From Agrococcus sp. KRD186 (GTDB taxonomy: Bacteria > Actinomycetota > Actinomycetes > Actinomycetales > Microbacteriaceae): DNA of 64,000 nt. Below the pieces are notes generated by a model, which was not told the DNA's origin, made no database searches, and saw only the letters and a list, made by a program, of their open reading frames with translations. Below, piece by piece: positions 41,330 to 49,107 of the stretch. Within the stretch, counting starts at the first letter, position 1; the number at the start of each line of letters is the position of its first letter. Where the stretch lies: contig NZ_JABFAP010000001.1 of the NCBI RefSeq assembly GCF_017168255.1, positions 1,643,691 to 1,707,690 on the forward strand. Reading direction: 5' to 3'. The translations under genes were made by a program, and so were the position numbers.

Positions 41330-41335
41330 ATTCTA
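41330..41335 (-). promoter_or_regulatory. -10-like TAGAAT, leaderless spacing (toxin-antitoxin operon)
   Basis: The best -10 match in the leaderless set: TAGAAT on the minus strand, then ACGAAA, then ATG at 41323. It sits in an A/T-richer patch unlike the surroundings. Confidence 0.5.
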
Positions 41336-41401
41336 CCCCCCTGATGCGTGGACTTGCGGGGGTGATCGCACACCGGCAGCCGTTCCGGACGTCGGCGACA
41401 C

Positions 41402-42676
41402 TCAACGACGGAAGGCCGCCACCGCCTCGACGTGGTGCGTGTGCGGGAACAGGTCGAAGGCCTCGAGCGAGGCGATCTGCCAGCCGCGCTCGCCCAGCAG
41501 CTTCGCGTCGCGCGCGAGCGCCACCGGGTCGCAGGCGACGTAGACGATCTGCGCCGGCTCGAGGTCGGCGATCTGCCCGATCACGTCGAGGCCGGCGCCG
41601 GCACGCGGCGGGTCGAGCACGATCAGCCCGTTCGCGAGCCGCTCGCGCTCGGCGCTGCTGGCGCGCTTCGTCAGCTCGCGCAGCCAGCGGTCGACGCGAC
41701 CGGTCTCGGCGGTCGCGCCCAGCCACTCGGCGAGGTTCTCGCTCGCGTGGTCGGTCGCGACCTCGTCGCCCTCGACGCTCGTCACCCGGGTGCGATCGCC
41801 GAGCGTCTCAGCCATGGTGGCCGCGAACAGCCCGACGCCCCCATAGAGGTCGAGCGACCAGCCCGCCGGGTCGACGCGGTCGACGTCGATGACGCGCCGC
41901 AACGCATCCGTCAGCACCTGCGGCGCCTTGCGGTGCACCTGCCAGAAGCCCGAGCGGTCGAGCTGGAACTCGCGCTCGCCGACGGTCTCGACGATGGTGT
42001 CGGTGCGGCCCCGCTCGGGCGCCCCCTCCATCGCGATCACGTCGACCTCGCCGTCGCTCCACTCGACGTAGTCGACCGCCGTGACGCCGCCGAGGCGCTG
42101 GTCGAGCTGAGCGGAGCGCTGGATGCCCTCGGTCGCCAGCGGCAGGCTGGTGACGGGCACCACCTCGTGGCTGCGGGGTGCGAAGGGGCCCTGGCGCCCG
42201 CGATCATCGACGTGCAGCCGCACGCGCGTGCGCCAGCCGAGCCCGCCGCGCTCGACATCGCCGGGGGCCGCCTTCACCGTCACCTCGCGGGTGATGCCGC
42301 CGGTGCGCTGCAGGGCGTCCTCGGTGACGCGCTGCTTGAGCTCGCGCTGGCGCGCGAGAGCGATGTGGCCGAACTCGGCACCGCCGGCGCGCTCGGCGGG
42401 CGAGCGCTCGATGGCGGCCTCCGGCCAGACATGCTCGACGCGGTCGGCGGATGCGTCGACCACCTCGAGTGCGACGGCGACGGCGAAGGACTTCTTCACC
42501 TCGACGATCTGCGCCCGGACGGTCTCGCCCGGCATGGTGTCCGGCACGAACACGACGCGCCCGCGCTCGCCGTCGACGGCGCCGTGGCGGCCGACGAAGC
42601 GGCCGCCGTGGGCGACGTTGTCGATGGTGAGCTCGACGATCTGGCCGGTCTCGAGGGAGGCGGGGGTTGCAGGCAT
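41402..42676 (-). CDS. class I SAM-dependent RNA methyltransferase (TrmA/RlmD family)
   Basis: Predicted m5U methyltransferase acting on rRNA or tRNA. The 424-residue protein has an N-terminal TRAM RNA-binding domain (residues ~8-65), the SAM motif LDLYGGVGLFAATMAE, then LDPPRAGAGLD and the catalytic cysteine in VYVACDPVALARDAKLL near residue 387. ATG 42676 has GGGAGG eight bases upstream. Four-cysteine cluster residues of RlmD are not evident, so target and subfamily stay open. Confidence 0.85.
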   Translation of the reverse strand: MPATPASLETGQIVELTIDNVAHGGRFVGRHGAVDGERGRVVFVPDTMPGETVRAQIVEVKKSFAVAVALEVVDASADRVEHVWPEAAIERSPAERAGGAEFGHIALARQRELKQRVTEDALQRTGGITREVTVKAAPGDVERGGLGWRTRVRLHVDDRGRQGPFAPRSHEVVPVTSLPLATEGIQRSAQLDQRLGGVTAVDYVEWSDGEVDVIAMEGAPERGRTDTIVETVGEREFQLDRSGFWQVHRKAPQVLTDALRRVIDVDRVDPAGWSLDLYGGVGLFAATMAETLGDRTRVTSVEGDEVATDHASENLAEWLGATAETGRVDRWLRELTKRASSAERERLANGLIVLDPPRAGAGLDVIGQIADLEPAQIVYVACDPVALARDAKLLGERGWQIASLEAFDLFPHTHHVEAVAAFRR

Positions 42677-42703
42677 GCGTCCATCCTCCCGCATCGGCGG
42701 CTC

Positions 42704-42771
42704 AGCGCCGGAAGCGGCCCGGCGCCGAAACGGGCCCGGCGCCGAAACGGGCCCGGCGCCGAAACGGGCTC
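42704..42771. repeat. four tandem 17-bp repeats
   Basis: Three near-perfect units GGCGCCGAAACGGGCCC (42721-42737, 42738-42754, 42755-42771) follow one degenerate unit at 42704-42720. The repeat fills the space between the methyltransferase start and the doxX-like stop codon. The inner GGCGCC and GGGCCC can pair between copies, so hairpins are possible; it could help end the doxX-like transcript or simply be slippage-prone filler. Confidence 0.75.
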
Positions 42772-43132
42772 AGAGCAGGAAGGACCAGAGCAGCACCGCG
42801 ATGCAGATGAGCAGCATGCCGGTGGCGTTGACGAACAGGTTGCGGCCGAAGTCGCGCGCACGGATGTGGAAGGCGATCGCCACGATGAAGTAGGCGACAA
42901 GGCAGGCGGTGGTCAGCAGACCCAGGTACGGGATCCAGATGCCTGCGATCAGCCCCGCGCCGGCCGCGATCTTCAGCCAGGTGAGCATGCGCCACCAGCG
43001 CTTCGGGAAGCGCACGTCCTCCCAGCACTGCGCGATGAACGCGACCGGCCTCCAGCTGATCGCGGCGTCGAAGAGGCTGATCGCCGCGAGCACCAGGACC
43101 GGCCACACCGGGTCGGGAAGCATCAGCGTCAT
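42770..43132 (-). CDS. DoxX-like small membrane protein
   Basis: A 120-residue integral membrane protein with four hydrophobic helices, matching DoxX-like family proteins of unknown biochemical role (some are linked to redox or detoxification). It is divergent from a TetR regulator and shares an operator with it. ATG 43132 is chosen since TACGGT ends six bases upstream; the longer frame starting at 43165 would place its start inside the operator. TetR-controlled DoxX pairs are common, which supports regulation by a small-molecule inducer. Confidence 0.75.
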   Translation of the reverse strand: MTLMLPDPVWPVLVLAAISLFDAAISWRPVAFIAQCWEDVRFPKRWWRMLTWLKIAAGAGLIAGIWIPYLGLLTTACLVAYFIVAIAFHIRARDFGRNLFVNATGMLLICIAVLLWSFLL

Positions 43133-43138
43133 GGCGCG

Positions 43139-43162
43139 ACCGTACCATACGGTACGGTATGG
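43139..43162. promoter_or_regulatory. divergent operator/promoter of doxX-like gene and tetR
   Basis: An inverted repeat CCATAC-N6-GTATGG occupies 43145-43162. On the minus strand TACGGT (43139-43144) is the -10-like hexamer six bases before the doxX-like ATG, and the inverted repeat falls exactly in its 18-bp spacer region. On the plus strand TACGGT (43153-43158) within the repeat would start the tetR transcript. A repressor bound here would block both. It is a typical TetR-family operator layout. Confidence 0.65.
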
Positions 43163-43191
43163 CACCAGGGCCGAGCGAGCAGGGAGCGACG

Positions 43192-43746
43192 ATGCCGAGC
43201 AGGGACGACTGGATCGAGGCGGGGCTGCGCGCCCTCGGCGCCGGCGGCGAGCAGACCATCCGCGTCGATCCGCTGGCGGCGGCGCTGGGCGTCACGAAGG
43301 GCTCGTTCCACCACCACTTCCGCGGCGCCGGCGACCTGCGCGCCGCCGTGCTCGAGGCGCACGAGCGGGCGCAGGCCGAGCTCGTCGCCGCCGTCACCGC
43401 CGAGATCGGCGACCTCGACGCATCCGCCGCCGTCGCGCACCTCGGCGCGCTCATCGCACGGCTGCCCGACGACCGGCTCGAGCGAGCGGTGCGCGCCTGG
43501 GCGGCGACCGACGCGGCGGCGGCTGCCGTGCAGGAGCGCATCGACGCTGCGCGGCTGGCGGCGCTCGAGGCCATCTGGCGGAAGGCGGTGCCCGCGGCGC
43601 ACGCGCGCACGGCCGCGCTCGTGCCGCTGCTGGCGCTGATCGGTGCGAGCGCCTCGACCGTCGCCTCGCGCGCCGACCTCGAGGCGGTGCTGACCATACT
43701 GGCCGGCCTCGCACCGCACGTGCCGCAGGTGCTCGCCGAGGGCTGA
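43192..43746 (+). CDS. TetR-family transcriptional regulator
   Basis: A 184-residue regulator with an N-terminal helix-turn-helix near residues 20-45 (RVDPLAAALGVTKGSFHHHF). The C-terminal ligand domain is variable, so the inducer cannot be inferred. ATG 43192 follows AGGGAG by a few bases, whereas the frame's earlier ATG at 43159 lies inside the operator. It most likely represses itself and the divergent doxX-like gene through the inverted repeat at 43145-43162. Confidence 0.85.
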   Translation: MPSRDDWIEAGLRALGAGGEQTIRVDPLAAALGVTKGSFHHHFRGAGDLRAAVLEAHERAQAELVAAVTAEIGDLDASAAVAHLGALIARLPDDRLERAVRAWAATDAAAAAVQERIDAARLAALEAIWRKAVPAAHARTAALVPLLALIGASASTVASRADLEAVLTILAGLAPHVPQVLAEG

Positions 43747-43749
43747 GCG

Positions 43750-43818
43750 GATCTCAACGTGTCAGGTGCGCGCTCGGCGCACCGTGTGCAGCGAACAGAC
43801 ACCTGACACGTTGAGATC
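43750..43818. repeat. 19-bp perfect inverted repeat with 31-base loop
   Basis: Arms gatctcaacgtgtcaggtg (43750-43768) and its exact reverse complement (43800-43818) flank a 31-base loop. It starts four bases after the tetR stop and ends before maf, both on the plus strand. The stem is too long and lacks a U-run for a typical intrinsic terminator, and looks like a dispersed REP-type element. A related hairpin with a tcaac-containing arm occurs at 45281-45334. Confidence 0.6.
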
Positions 43819-43847
43819 TCGGGGCGCGGCGCTGACCCGACGGATGC

Positions 43848-43853
43848 GAGGAT
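43848..43853 (+). promoter_or_regulatory. -10-like GAGGAT, leaderless spacing (maf)
   Basis: GAGGAT is followed by six bases and the GTG at 43860. It lacks the leading T but keeps A at position 2 and T at position 6, so support is weak. Confidence 0.3.
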
Positions 43854-43859
43854 CGTCGC

Positions 43860-44492
43860 GTGCAGCTCATCCTCGCCTCCGCCTCCCCCGCCCGGCTCGC
43901 ACTGCTGCGCCAGGCCGGCATCGAGCCGATCGTCACGCCCACCGACCTCGACGAGGACTTCCTGATCGCCTCGCACGAGGCCGAGCACGGGCCGCTCGCC
44001 CCCGCTGACTACGTGCTGCTGCTGGCGCGCGCGAAGGCAGAGGCGCTGCTCGACCAGGATCCGCTCACCGGCTTCGACGGCCTGGTGCTCGGCGGCGACT
44101 CGTCGCTCGAGCTCGGCGGCGAGATGCTCGGCAAGCCGCACACGCCCGAGCGAGCCCGGGAGCGCTGGCTCGCTCAGCGTGGCCGCTCGGCGACCTTGCA
44201 CTCAGGCCATTGGATGCTGCGGGTGCGCGGCGGGCGGATCCAGGACTCCGCGGGCATCACGACCGCGACGCAGCTCGACTTCGCCGCCGACATCGAGACG
44301 GACGAGATCGACGCCTACATCGCCACCGGCGAGCCGCTGGAGGTCGCCGGCGCCTTCACGATCGACGGCCGCGGCGCCGCCTTCATCGATCGCATCCATG
44401 GCGACCCGTCGACGGTCGTCGGCATGAGCATCCCTGCCGTGCGCCGGCTCGCCCGCGAGCTCGGCGTCGCCTGGCCGGTGCTGACGCGATGA
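43860..44492 (+). CDS. maf: Maf family nucleoside triphosphate pyrophosphatase
   Basis: A 210-residue house-cleaning enzyme that hydrolyses non-canonical nucleoside triphosphates to monophosphates. It opens with LILASASPARLALLRQAGI, the family's phosphate-binding S-x-S-P-R motif near residue 7, and includes the LGGDSSLEL region, KP after L-G, and the VVGMSIPAVRRLARELG C-terminal stretch. The GTG start lies six bases after GAGGAT. The next gene begins in the stop codon (ATGA). maf follows the accD5/accE region in other actinobacteria too. Confidence 0.9.
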   Translation: MQLILASASPARLALLRQAGIEPIVTPTDLDEDFLIASHEAEHGPLAPADYVLLLARAKAEALLDQDPLTGFDGLVLGGDSSLELGGEMLGKPHTPERARERWLAQRGRSATLHSGHWMLRVRGGRIQDSAGITTATQLDFAADIETDEIDAYIATGEPLEVAGAFTIDGRGAAFIDRIHGDPSTVVGMSIPAVRRLARELGVAWPVLTR

Positions 44493-45217
44493 CGAGGCGC
44501 GCGATGTGGGTGTGGGTGCATGAGGATGCGCCGCCGGATCCGGGCGCGCTCGGCGCCTTCGCCGGCGCCCAGCGCGTGGGCGACGCGTTCGTGAGCGTGC
44601 CCTGGGGCGGACCGACGCCGCTCACGCACGACCTGGTCGCGGCGCTGCGCGCACGTGGCGTGCGCGTCTCGGCACTGGGCGGGGACCCGTCGTGGGTCGA
44701 CGGCGACGGCGCGGTCACGTGGGCGCGGCGCGCGACCTCGGCCTGGCTGTTCGATGGCGTGCACCTCGACATCGAGCCCTGGGGGCTGCCCGAGTGGGCC
44801 GGTGATCGGGAGCGGTTGCTGGCCGGGCTCGAGCGCGCGGTGCGCGATGTCGCCGCCGCGACCTCGCTGCCGGTGCAGGTCGACCTGGCGCCGTGGCTCG
44901 CGGACGAGCATCCGCAGGCGTTCGCAGGCATTGCCAGGCAGACCGACCGCATCACGCTGATGGCCTATCGAGACCGCGCCGCCGGCATCCTGTCGTTCAG
45001 CGCCGCTGCACGCCGGCAGCTCGCGAAGTCGCGCACCCCCTACCGGATCGGCGTCGAGACGATCGCGGGGCCGCCGCCGCACGTGACGTTCGCCGACGAC
45101 GGCGGCGCCGTGCTCGAGCGGGAGCTCGCGCTGGTGGCTGCGCAGCTCGCGGGCGATCGGTGGTTCGCCGGCGTCGCGGTGCACGACGCCGCCGGATGGC
45201 AGTCGCTCGGGTCGTGA
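44489..45217 (+). CDS. uncharacterised protein, possible glycoside-hydrolase-like barrel
   Basis: A 242-residue protein I cannot assign with certainty. It has the pattern MWVWVHEDAPPDPGALGAF, RVSALGGDPSWV, DGVHLDIEPWGLPEW and QVDLAPWLADEHPQAF, which resembles (beta/alpha)8 hydrolase strands ending in acidic residues; DIEP would be a candidate catalytic site. No signal peptide is present, so it would act in the cytoplasm. The ATG overlaps the maf stop codon (ATGA), so the proteins are translated together. The real start is preferred over a longer frame from 44210, which lies within maf. Confidence 0.5.
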   Translation: MTRRAMWVWVHEDAPPDPGALGAFAGAQRVGDAFVSVPWGGPTPLTHDLVAALRARGVRVSALGGDPSWVDGDGAVTWARRATSAWLFDGVHLDIEPWGLPEWAGDRERLLAGLERAVRDVAAATSLPVQVDLAPWLADEHPQAFAGIARQTDRITLMAYRDRAAGILSFSAAARRQLAKSRTPYRIGVETIAGPPPHVTFADDGGAVLERELALVAAQLAGDRWFAGVAVHDAAGWQSLGS

Positions 45218-45280
45218 TCTCGAGACGCGTCCGGCCTGCGGCCGGGCGCTCCGCCGTCAGCGGATGCTCCCCGCGCCAGC

Positions 45281-45334
45281 GAGTTGAGGTTTCGCGTCCG
45301 TTCGGGTGTCAACTCGGACGCAAACCCTCAACTC
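45281..45334. terminator. bidirectional hairpin between convergent genes
   Basis: Arms gagttgaggtttcgcgtccg (45281-45300) and cggacgcaaaccctcaactc (45315-45334) pair at 18 of 20 positions around a 14-base loop. The right arm overlaps the ABC exporter stop codon, and the left follows the hypothetical gene's stop by about 60 bases. Its position between two convergent genes suits a shared terminator, though no U-tract is visible. Confidence 0.55.
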
Positions 45335-47372
45335 AGGTGGTCTGCTGCGTCGGGATCGCGCCGGTCTCGGCGAGCTCCTCCTCCAGATCGAGGTCGGTGG
45401 CGGCCTGCTCGAACTGCGCGTGCAGCAGTCGCCAGTAGGCGCCCTCGGCGGCGACCAGCGAGTCGTGGTCACCCTGTTCAACGATGCGGCCGGCCTCCAT
45501 CACCAGGATCAGGTCGGCATCGCGGATCGTGGAGAGCCGGTGCGCGATCACGAACGAGGTGCGGTCGGTGCGCAGCGCCGCCATCGCATGCTGCAGCAGC
45601 AGCTCGGTGCGGGTGTCGACCGATGAGGTGGCCTCATCGAGGATGAGCACGCTCGGCTGCGCCAGGAAGGCGCGGGCGATCGTCACCAGCTGCTTCTCAC
45701 CGGCGGAGAGGTTGGAGGCCTCCTCGTCGATGACGGTCTCGTAGCCGTCGGGCAGCGCGTGCACGAAGCGGTCGACATAGGTCGCCTCGGCCGCCGCGCG
45801 GATCTCCTCCTCGGTCGCGTCGGGCCGGGCATAGGCGATGTTCTCGCGGATCGTGCCGCCGAACAGCCACGTGTCCTGCAGCACCATGCCCGTCTGCGCC
45901 CGCAGCGCATCCCTCGTTATGGTCGCCGTGTCGACGCCGTCGAGCGTGATCCGGCCGCCGTCGAGCTCGTAGAAGCGCATGAGCAGGTTGACGAGCGTGG
46001 TCTTGCCCGCGCCGGTCGGGCCGACGATCGCGACCGTCTGGCCCGGCTCGACCTCGAGCGAGAGATCCTCGATGAGCGGCTTCTCGGGCGAGTAGGAGAA
46101 GCGCACGTGCTCGAAGGTCACGCGGCCCGAGCCCTCCTCGGGGACGACACCGCCCGCATCCGACGCCTCGTCATCGGCGTCGAGCAGCTCGAACACGCGC
46201 TCAGCGCTCGCGACGCCCGACTGCACCATGGTGATGGTCTGGCCGATCTGGCCCAGGTTCTGCGAGAACTGCTGCGAGTACTGGATGAACGCCTGCACGT
46301 CGCCGACCAGGATCTGGCCGGCGGCCACGAACAGCCCGCCGGCGACCGCGACCAGCACGTAGCCGATGTTGCCGACGAAGGTCATGAGCGGGAACACCAG
46401 GCCCGAGATGAACTGCGCCTTGAACGATGCCTGGAACACGCCGTCGTTCTCTTCGGCGAAGCGGGCGCGCACGGCCTCCTCGCGCCCGAACACCTTGACG
46501 AGGGCGTGGCCGGTGAAGGCCTCCTCGACGATGGCGTTGAGCTTGCCGGTGCGCTTCCACTGCTCCTTGAACAGCCCCTGCGCCGGACCCATCACGACGC
46601 CCAGGATGATGCCCGTGAGCGGCACGGCGATGAGTGCGATGAGCGCCAGCCAGACGTTGATCGACAGCATCATCACGAGCACGCCGATCACGGTCAGCAG
46701 GCCTATGACGATCTGCGACATGGTCTGCGACACCGACTGCGAGACGTTGTCGAGGTCGTTCGTGACGCGGGAGAGCAGGTCGCCGCGCTGCGTGCGGTCG
46801 TAGTAGGACAGCGGCAGGCGGTGGATCTTGTCCTCGACATCGCGACGCAGGCCCTGCACCGTGCGCTGCACGACCCGGTTGATGACGAAGCCCTGCAGCC
46901 ACTGGAAGAGCGCACCGACGAGGTAGACGCCGAGCACGAGCAGCAGGATGCCGCCGAGCGTCTCGAAGTCGATGCCCTGGCCGGGCTGCAGAGCGGGCAT
47001 CCGCTCGATCATGTTGGCGAAGTCGCCCTGGCCCTGCTGCCGGAGGCCGTCGACGATCTGCGCTTGGGTCGCGCCCTCCGGCAGCTGTTGCTGGATGAAG
47101 CCCTGGACGATGACGTTCGTCGCCTCGCCGAGCAGCTTCGGGCCGAGCACGACGAGCACGACGCCGATCGCGCCGAGCGTGAACACCAGCGCGAGCCACC
47201 AGCGGTATGGGTGCATGAGGCCGATGAGGCGTCGGCCGGAGGACCAGAACGACTTGGCCTTGCCGGGCGGCGGCTCCCAGTCGCCGGCACCCAGGCGTGC
47301 GGCCTCGGCGAGCTCCTCCTCGAGGCGCTCCTCCTCGGTCAGCTCGGGCTTGGGCTTCTGAACACGTGCCAT
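45333..47372 (-). CDS. ABC exporter half-transporter, subunit with catalytic Glu
   Basis: A 679-residue membrane-domain-plus-ATPase protein (type IV/V half transporter), with an extra N-terminal ~45-residue charged region and six helices. The ATPase has Walker A GPTGAGKTT, Walker B VLILDEATSSVD with a normal glutamate, and H-loop IAHRLST. Its signature is degenerate: NLSAGEKQ instead of LSGGQ. Paired with the next gene it forms a heterodimeric exporter with one inactive site. It starts one base after the other subunit's stop (TGAGATG), so the two are translated together; substrate is likely a drug or lipid but cannot be read from sequence. Confidence 0.88.
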   Translation of the reverse strand: MARVQKPKPELTEEERLEEELAEAARLGAGDWEPPPGKAKSFWSSGRRLIGLMHPYRWWLALVFTLGAIGVVLVVLGPKLLGEATNVIVQGFIQQQLPEGATQAQIVDGLRQQGQGDFANMIERMPALQPGQGIDFETLGGILLLVLGVYLVGALFQWLQGFVINRVVQRTVQGLRRDVEDKIHRLPLSYYDRTQRGDLLSRVTNDLDNVSQSVSQTMSQIVIGLLTVIGVLVMMLSINVWLALIALIAVPLTGIILGVVMGPAQGLFKEQWKRTGKLNAIVEEAFTGHALVKVFGREEAVRARFAEENDGVFQASFKAQFISGLVFPLMTFVGNIGYVLVAVAGGLFVAAGQILVGDVQAFIQYSQQFSQNLGQIGQTITMVQSGVASAERVFELLDADDEASDAGGVVPEEGSGRVTFEHVRFSYSPEKPLIEDLSLEVEPGQTVAIVGPTGAGKTTLVNLLMRFYELDGGRITLDGVDTATITRDALRAQTGMVLQDTWLFGGTIRENIAYARPDATEEEIRAAAEATYVDRFVHALPDGYETVIDEEASNLSAGEKQLVTIARAFLAQPSVLILDEATSSVDTRTELLLQHAMAALRTDRTSFVIAHRLSTIRDADLILVMEAGRIVEQGDHDSLVAAEGAYWRLLHAQFEQAATDLDLEEELAETGAIPTQQTT

Positions 47373-47373
47373 C

Positions 47374-49104
47374 TCAGGCCTCCACAGCCATCTGCGACTC
47401 GACGATCTCGCGATACGTCTCGTTGCTCTCGAGGAGCGCTTCATGGGTGCCGGTGCCGACGACCTTGCCTGCCTCCAGCACCACGATGCGGTCGGCGTCG
47501 ACGATCGTCGACACACGCTGGGCGACGACGATCCGTGTGGTCTGCCCGACCGCCTCGCTCAGCGCGGCCCGCAGGCGCGCATCCGTCGTCAGGTCGAGCG
47601 CCGAGAACGAGTCGTCGAACACCAGCACGTCGGGCTCGGCCACGAGCGCGCGTGCGATCGAGAGGCGCTGGCGCTGGCCGCCGGAGACATTGGTGCCGCC
47701 CTGCGCGATGCGCGCCTCGAGCTGCCCGTCCATCTGCTGCACGAAGCCCGCCGCCTGCGCGATCTCGAGCGCCCGCCAGAGCTGCTCGTCGCTCGCATCC
47801 TCGTTGCCGTAGCGGAGGTTGGATGCGACGGTGCCACCGAACAGGTAGGGCCGCTGCGGCACGATCGCAAGACCGCGCCAGAGCGTCTCGGCGTCGACAT
47901 CCCGCACGTCGGCACCGCCGACGAGCACGCGGCCGCCAGTGGCGTCGAAGAGCCGCGGGATGAGGTTGACGAGCGTCGTCTTGCCCGCACCGGTCGAGCC
48001 GATGATGGCGACGGTCTCGCCGGGCTCTGCCTTGAGCGAGACGCCGTCCAGCACCGGGGTGTCGGCGCCCAGGTAGCGGAAGACCACGTCTTGCAGCTCG
48101 ACCGTGCCGGGCGTCAGCATGGCAGCGCCCTGCCCCGGCTCGACCTGCACGACCGAGGCCTCGGTCTCGAGCACCTCGCCGATGCGGTTCGCCGAGACGG
48201 CGGCCCTGGGGATCATGATCGTCATGAACGTCACCATCAGGATGCCCATCAGGATCTGCATGAGGTACTGCAGGAACGCCATCATGGTGCCGACCTCGAG
48301 CTCGCCCGTCTCGACCAGCCCGGCGCCGAACCAGATCACGGAGATCGACGAGATCTCGACGATCAGCATGATGATCGGGAACATCAGCACGAACAGGTTG
48401 CCGGTGCGCAGCATGGCGTCGGTGACATTGTCGTTGGCGACCGCGAAGCGCTGCTTCTCGCGCTGCTCCTGCACGAAGGCACGGATCACGCGGATGCCGG
48501 TGAGCTGCTCGCGCAGCACCTTGTTGATGGCGTCGATGCGCACCTGCAGCTGACGGAAGATCGGCACCATGCGCGAGACGATGATGCCCAGCACGAGCAG
48601 CATGAGCGGCACCGCGACGGCGATCAGCCACGACAGCGTCGGGTCGGCGCGGATCGCCATGATGACGCCGCCGATCGCGAGCATGGGAGCCGACAGCAGC
48701 ATCGTGCAGCTCATCAGGATGAGCATCTGCACCTGCTGGACGTCGTTCGTGTTGCGCGTGATGAGGCTCGCGGCGCCGAAGCGCTGCACGTCCTGCTCGC
48801 TGTAGTCGCCCACGGTGCGGAAGATGTCGGCGCGCATCTCGCGGCCGGCGCGCATGGCCAGGCGCGAGCCGAACAGGATCGCGAGGATGTTCGCTGCGAC
48901 CTGGCCGAGGCTCAGGCCGAGCATGAGGAAGCCGAGCCGCCAGATGGTGTCGGTGTCCCCGGCGAGCACGCCGTCGTTGATGATGTCGGCGTTGATCGTC
49001 GGCAGCATGAGCGAGAGCACCGACTGCGTGAACTGGAACACGACGACGAGGATGAGGGGAAGCCAGGAGGGCTTCACGTAGCGGACGATGAGCTTCCAGA
49101 GCAT
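47374..49104 (-). CDS. ABC exporter half-transporter, subunit with degenerate ATPase site
   Basis: A 576-residue half-transporter with six helices and an ATPase. Walker A is GSTGAGKTT and the signature NVSGGQRQR is intact. In Walker B the catalytic glutamate is replaced by aspartate (VLVFDDSFSALD), and the H-loop histidine by glutamine (VVAQRVST). These are the substitutions of the inactive half of heterodimeric exporters such as TM287/288 or BmrC/D. The start at 49104 is three bases after the TetR stop. Its inactive site would join with the partner's defective signature, leaving the other site competent. Confidence 0.88.
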   Translation of the reverse strand: MLWKLIVRYVKPSWLPLILVVVFQFTQSVLSLMLPTINADIINDGVLAGDTDTIWRLGFLMLGLSLGQVAANILAILFGSRLAMRAGREMRADIFRTVGDYSEQDVQRFGAASLITRNTNDVQQVQMLILMSCTMLLSAPMLAIGGVIMAIRADPTLSWLIAVAVPLMLLVLGIIVSRMVPIFRQLQVRIDAINKVLREQLTGIRVIRAFVQEQREKQRFAVANDNVTDAMLRTGNLFVLMFPIIMLIVEISSISVIWFGAGLVETGELEVGTMMAFLQYLMQILMGILMVTFMTIMIPRAAVSANRIGEVLETEASVVQVEPGQGAAMLTPGTVELQDVVFRYLGADTPVLDGVSLKAEPGETVAIIGSTGAGKTTLVNLIPRLFDATGGRVLVGGADVRDVDAETLWRGLAIVPQRPYLFGGTVASNLRYGNEDASDEQLWRALEIAQAAGFVQQMDGQLEARIAQGGTNVSGGQRQRLSIARALVAEPDVLVFDDSFSALDLTTDARLRAALSEAVGQTTRIVVAQRVSTIVDADRIVVLEAGKVVGTGTHEALLESNETYREIVESQMAVEA

Positions 49105-49107
49105 GTC

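Noticed and set aside
43159-43746. TetR start at ATG 43159
   Set aside because: This start lies inside the operator inverted repeat; the ATG at 43192 has a good AGGGAG ribosome site.
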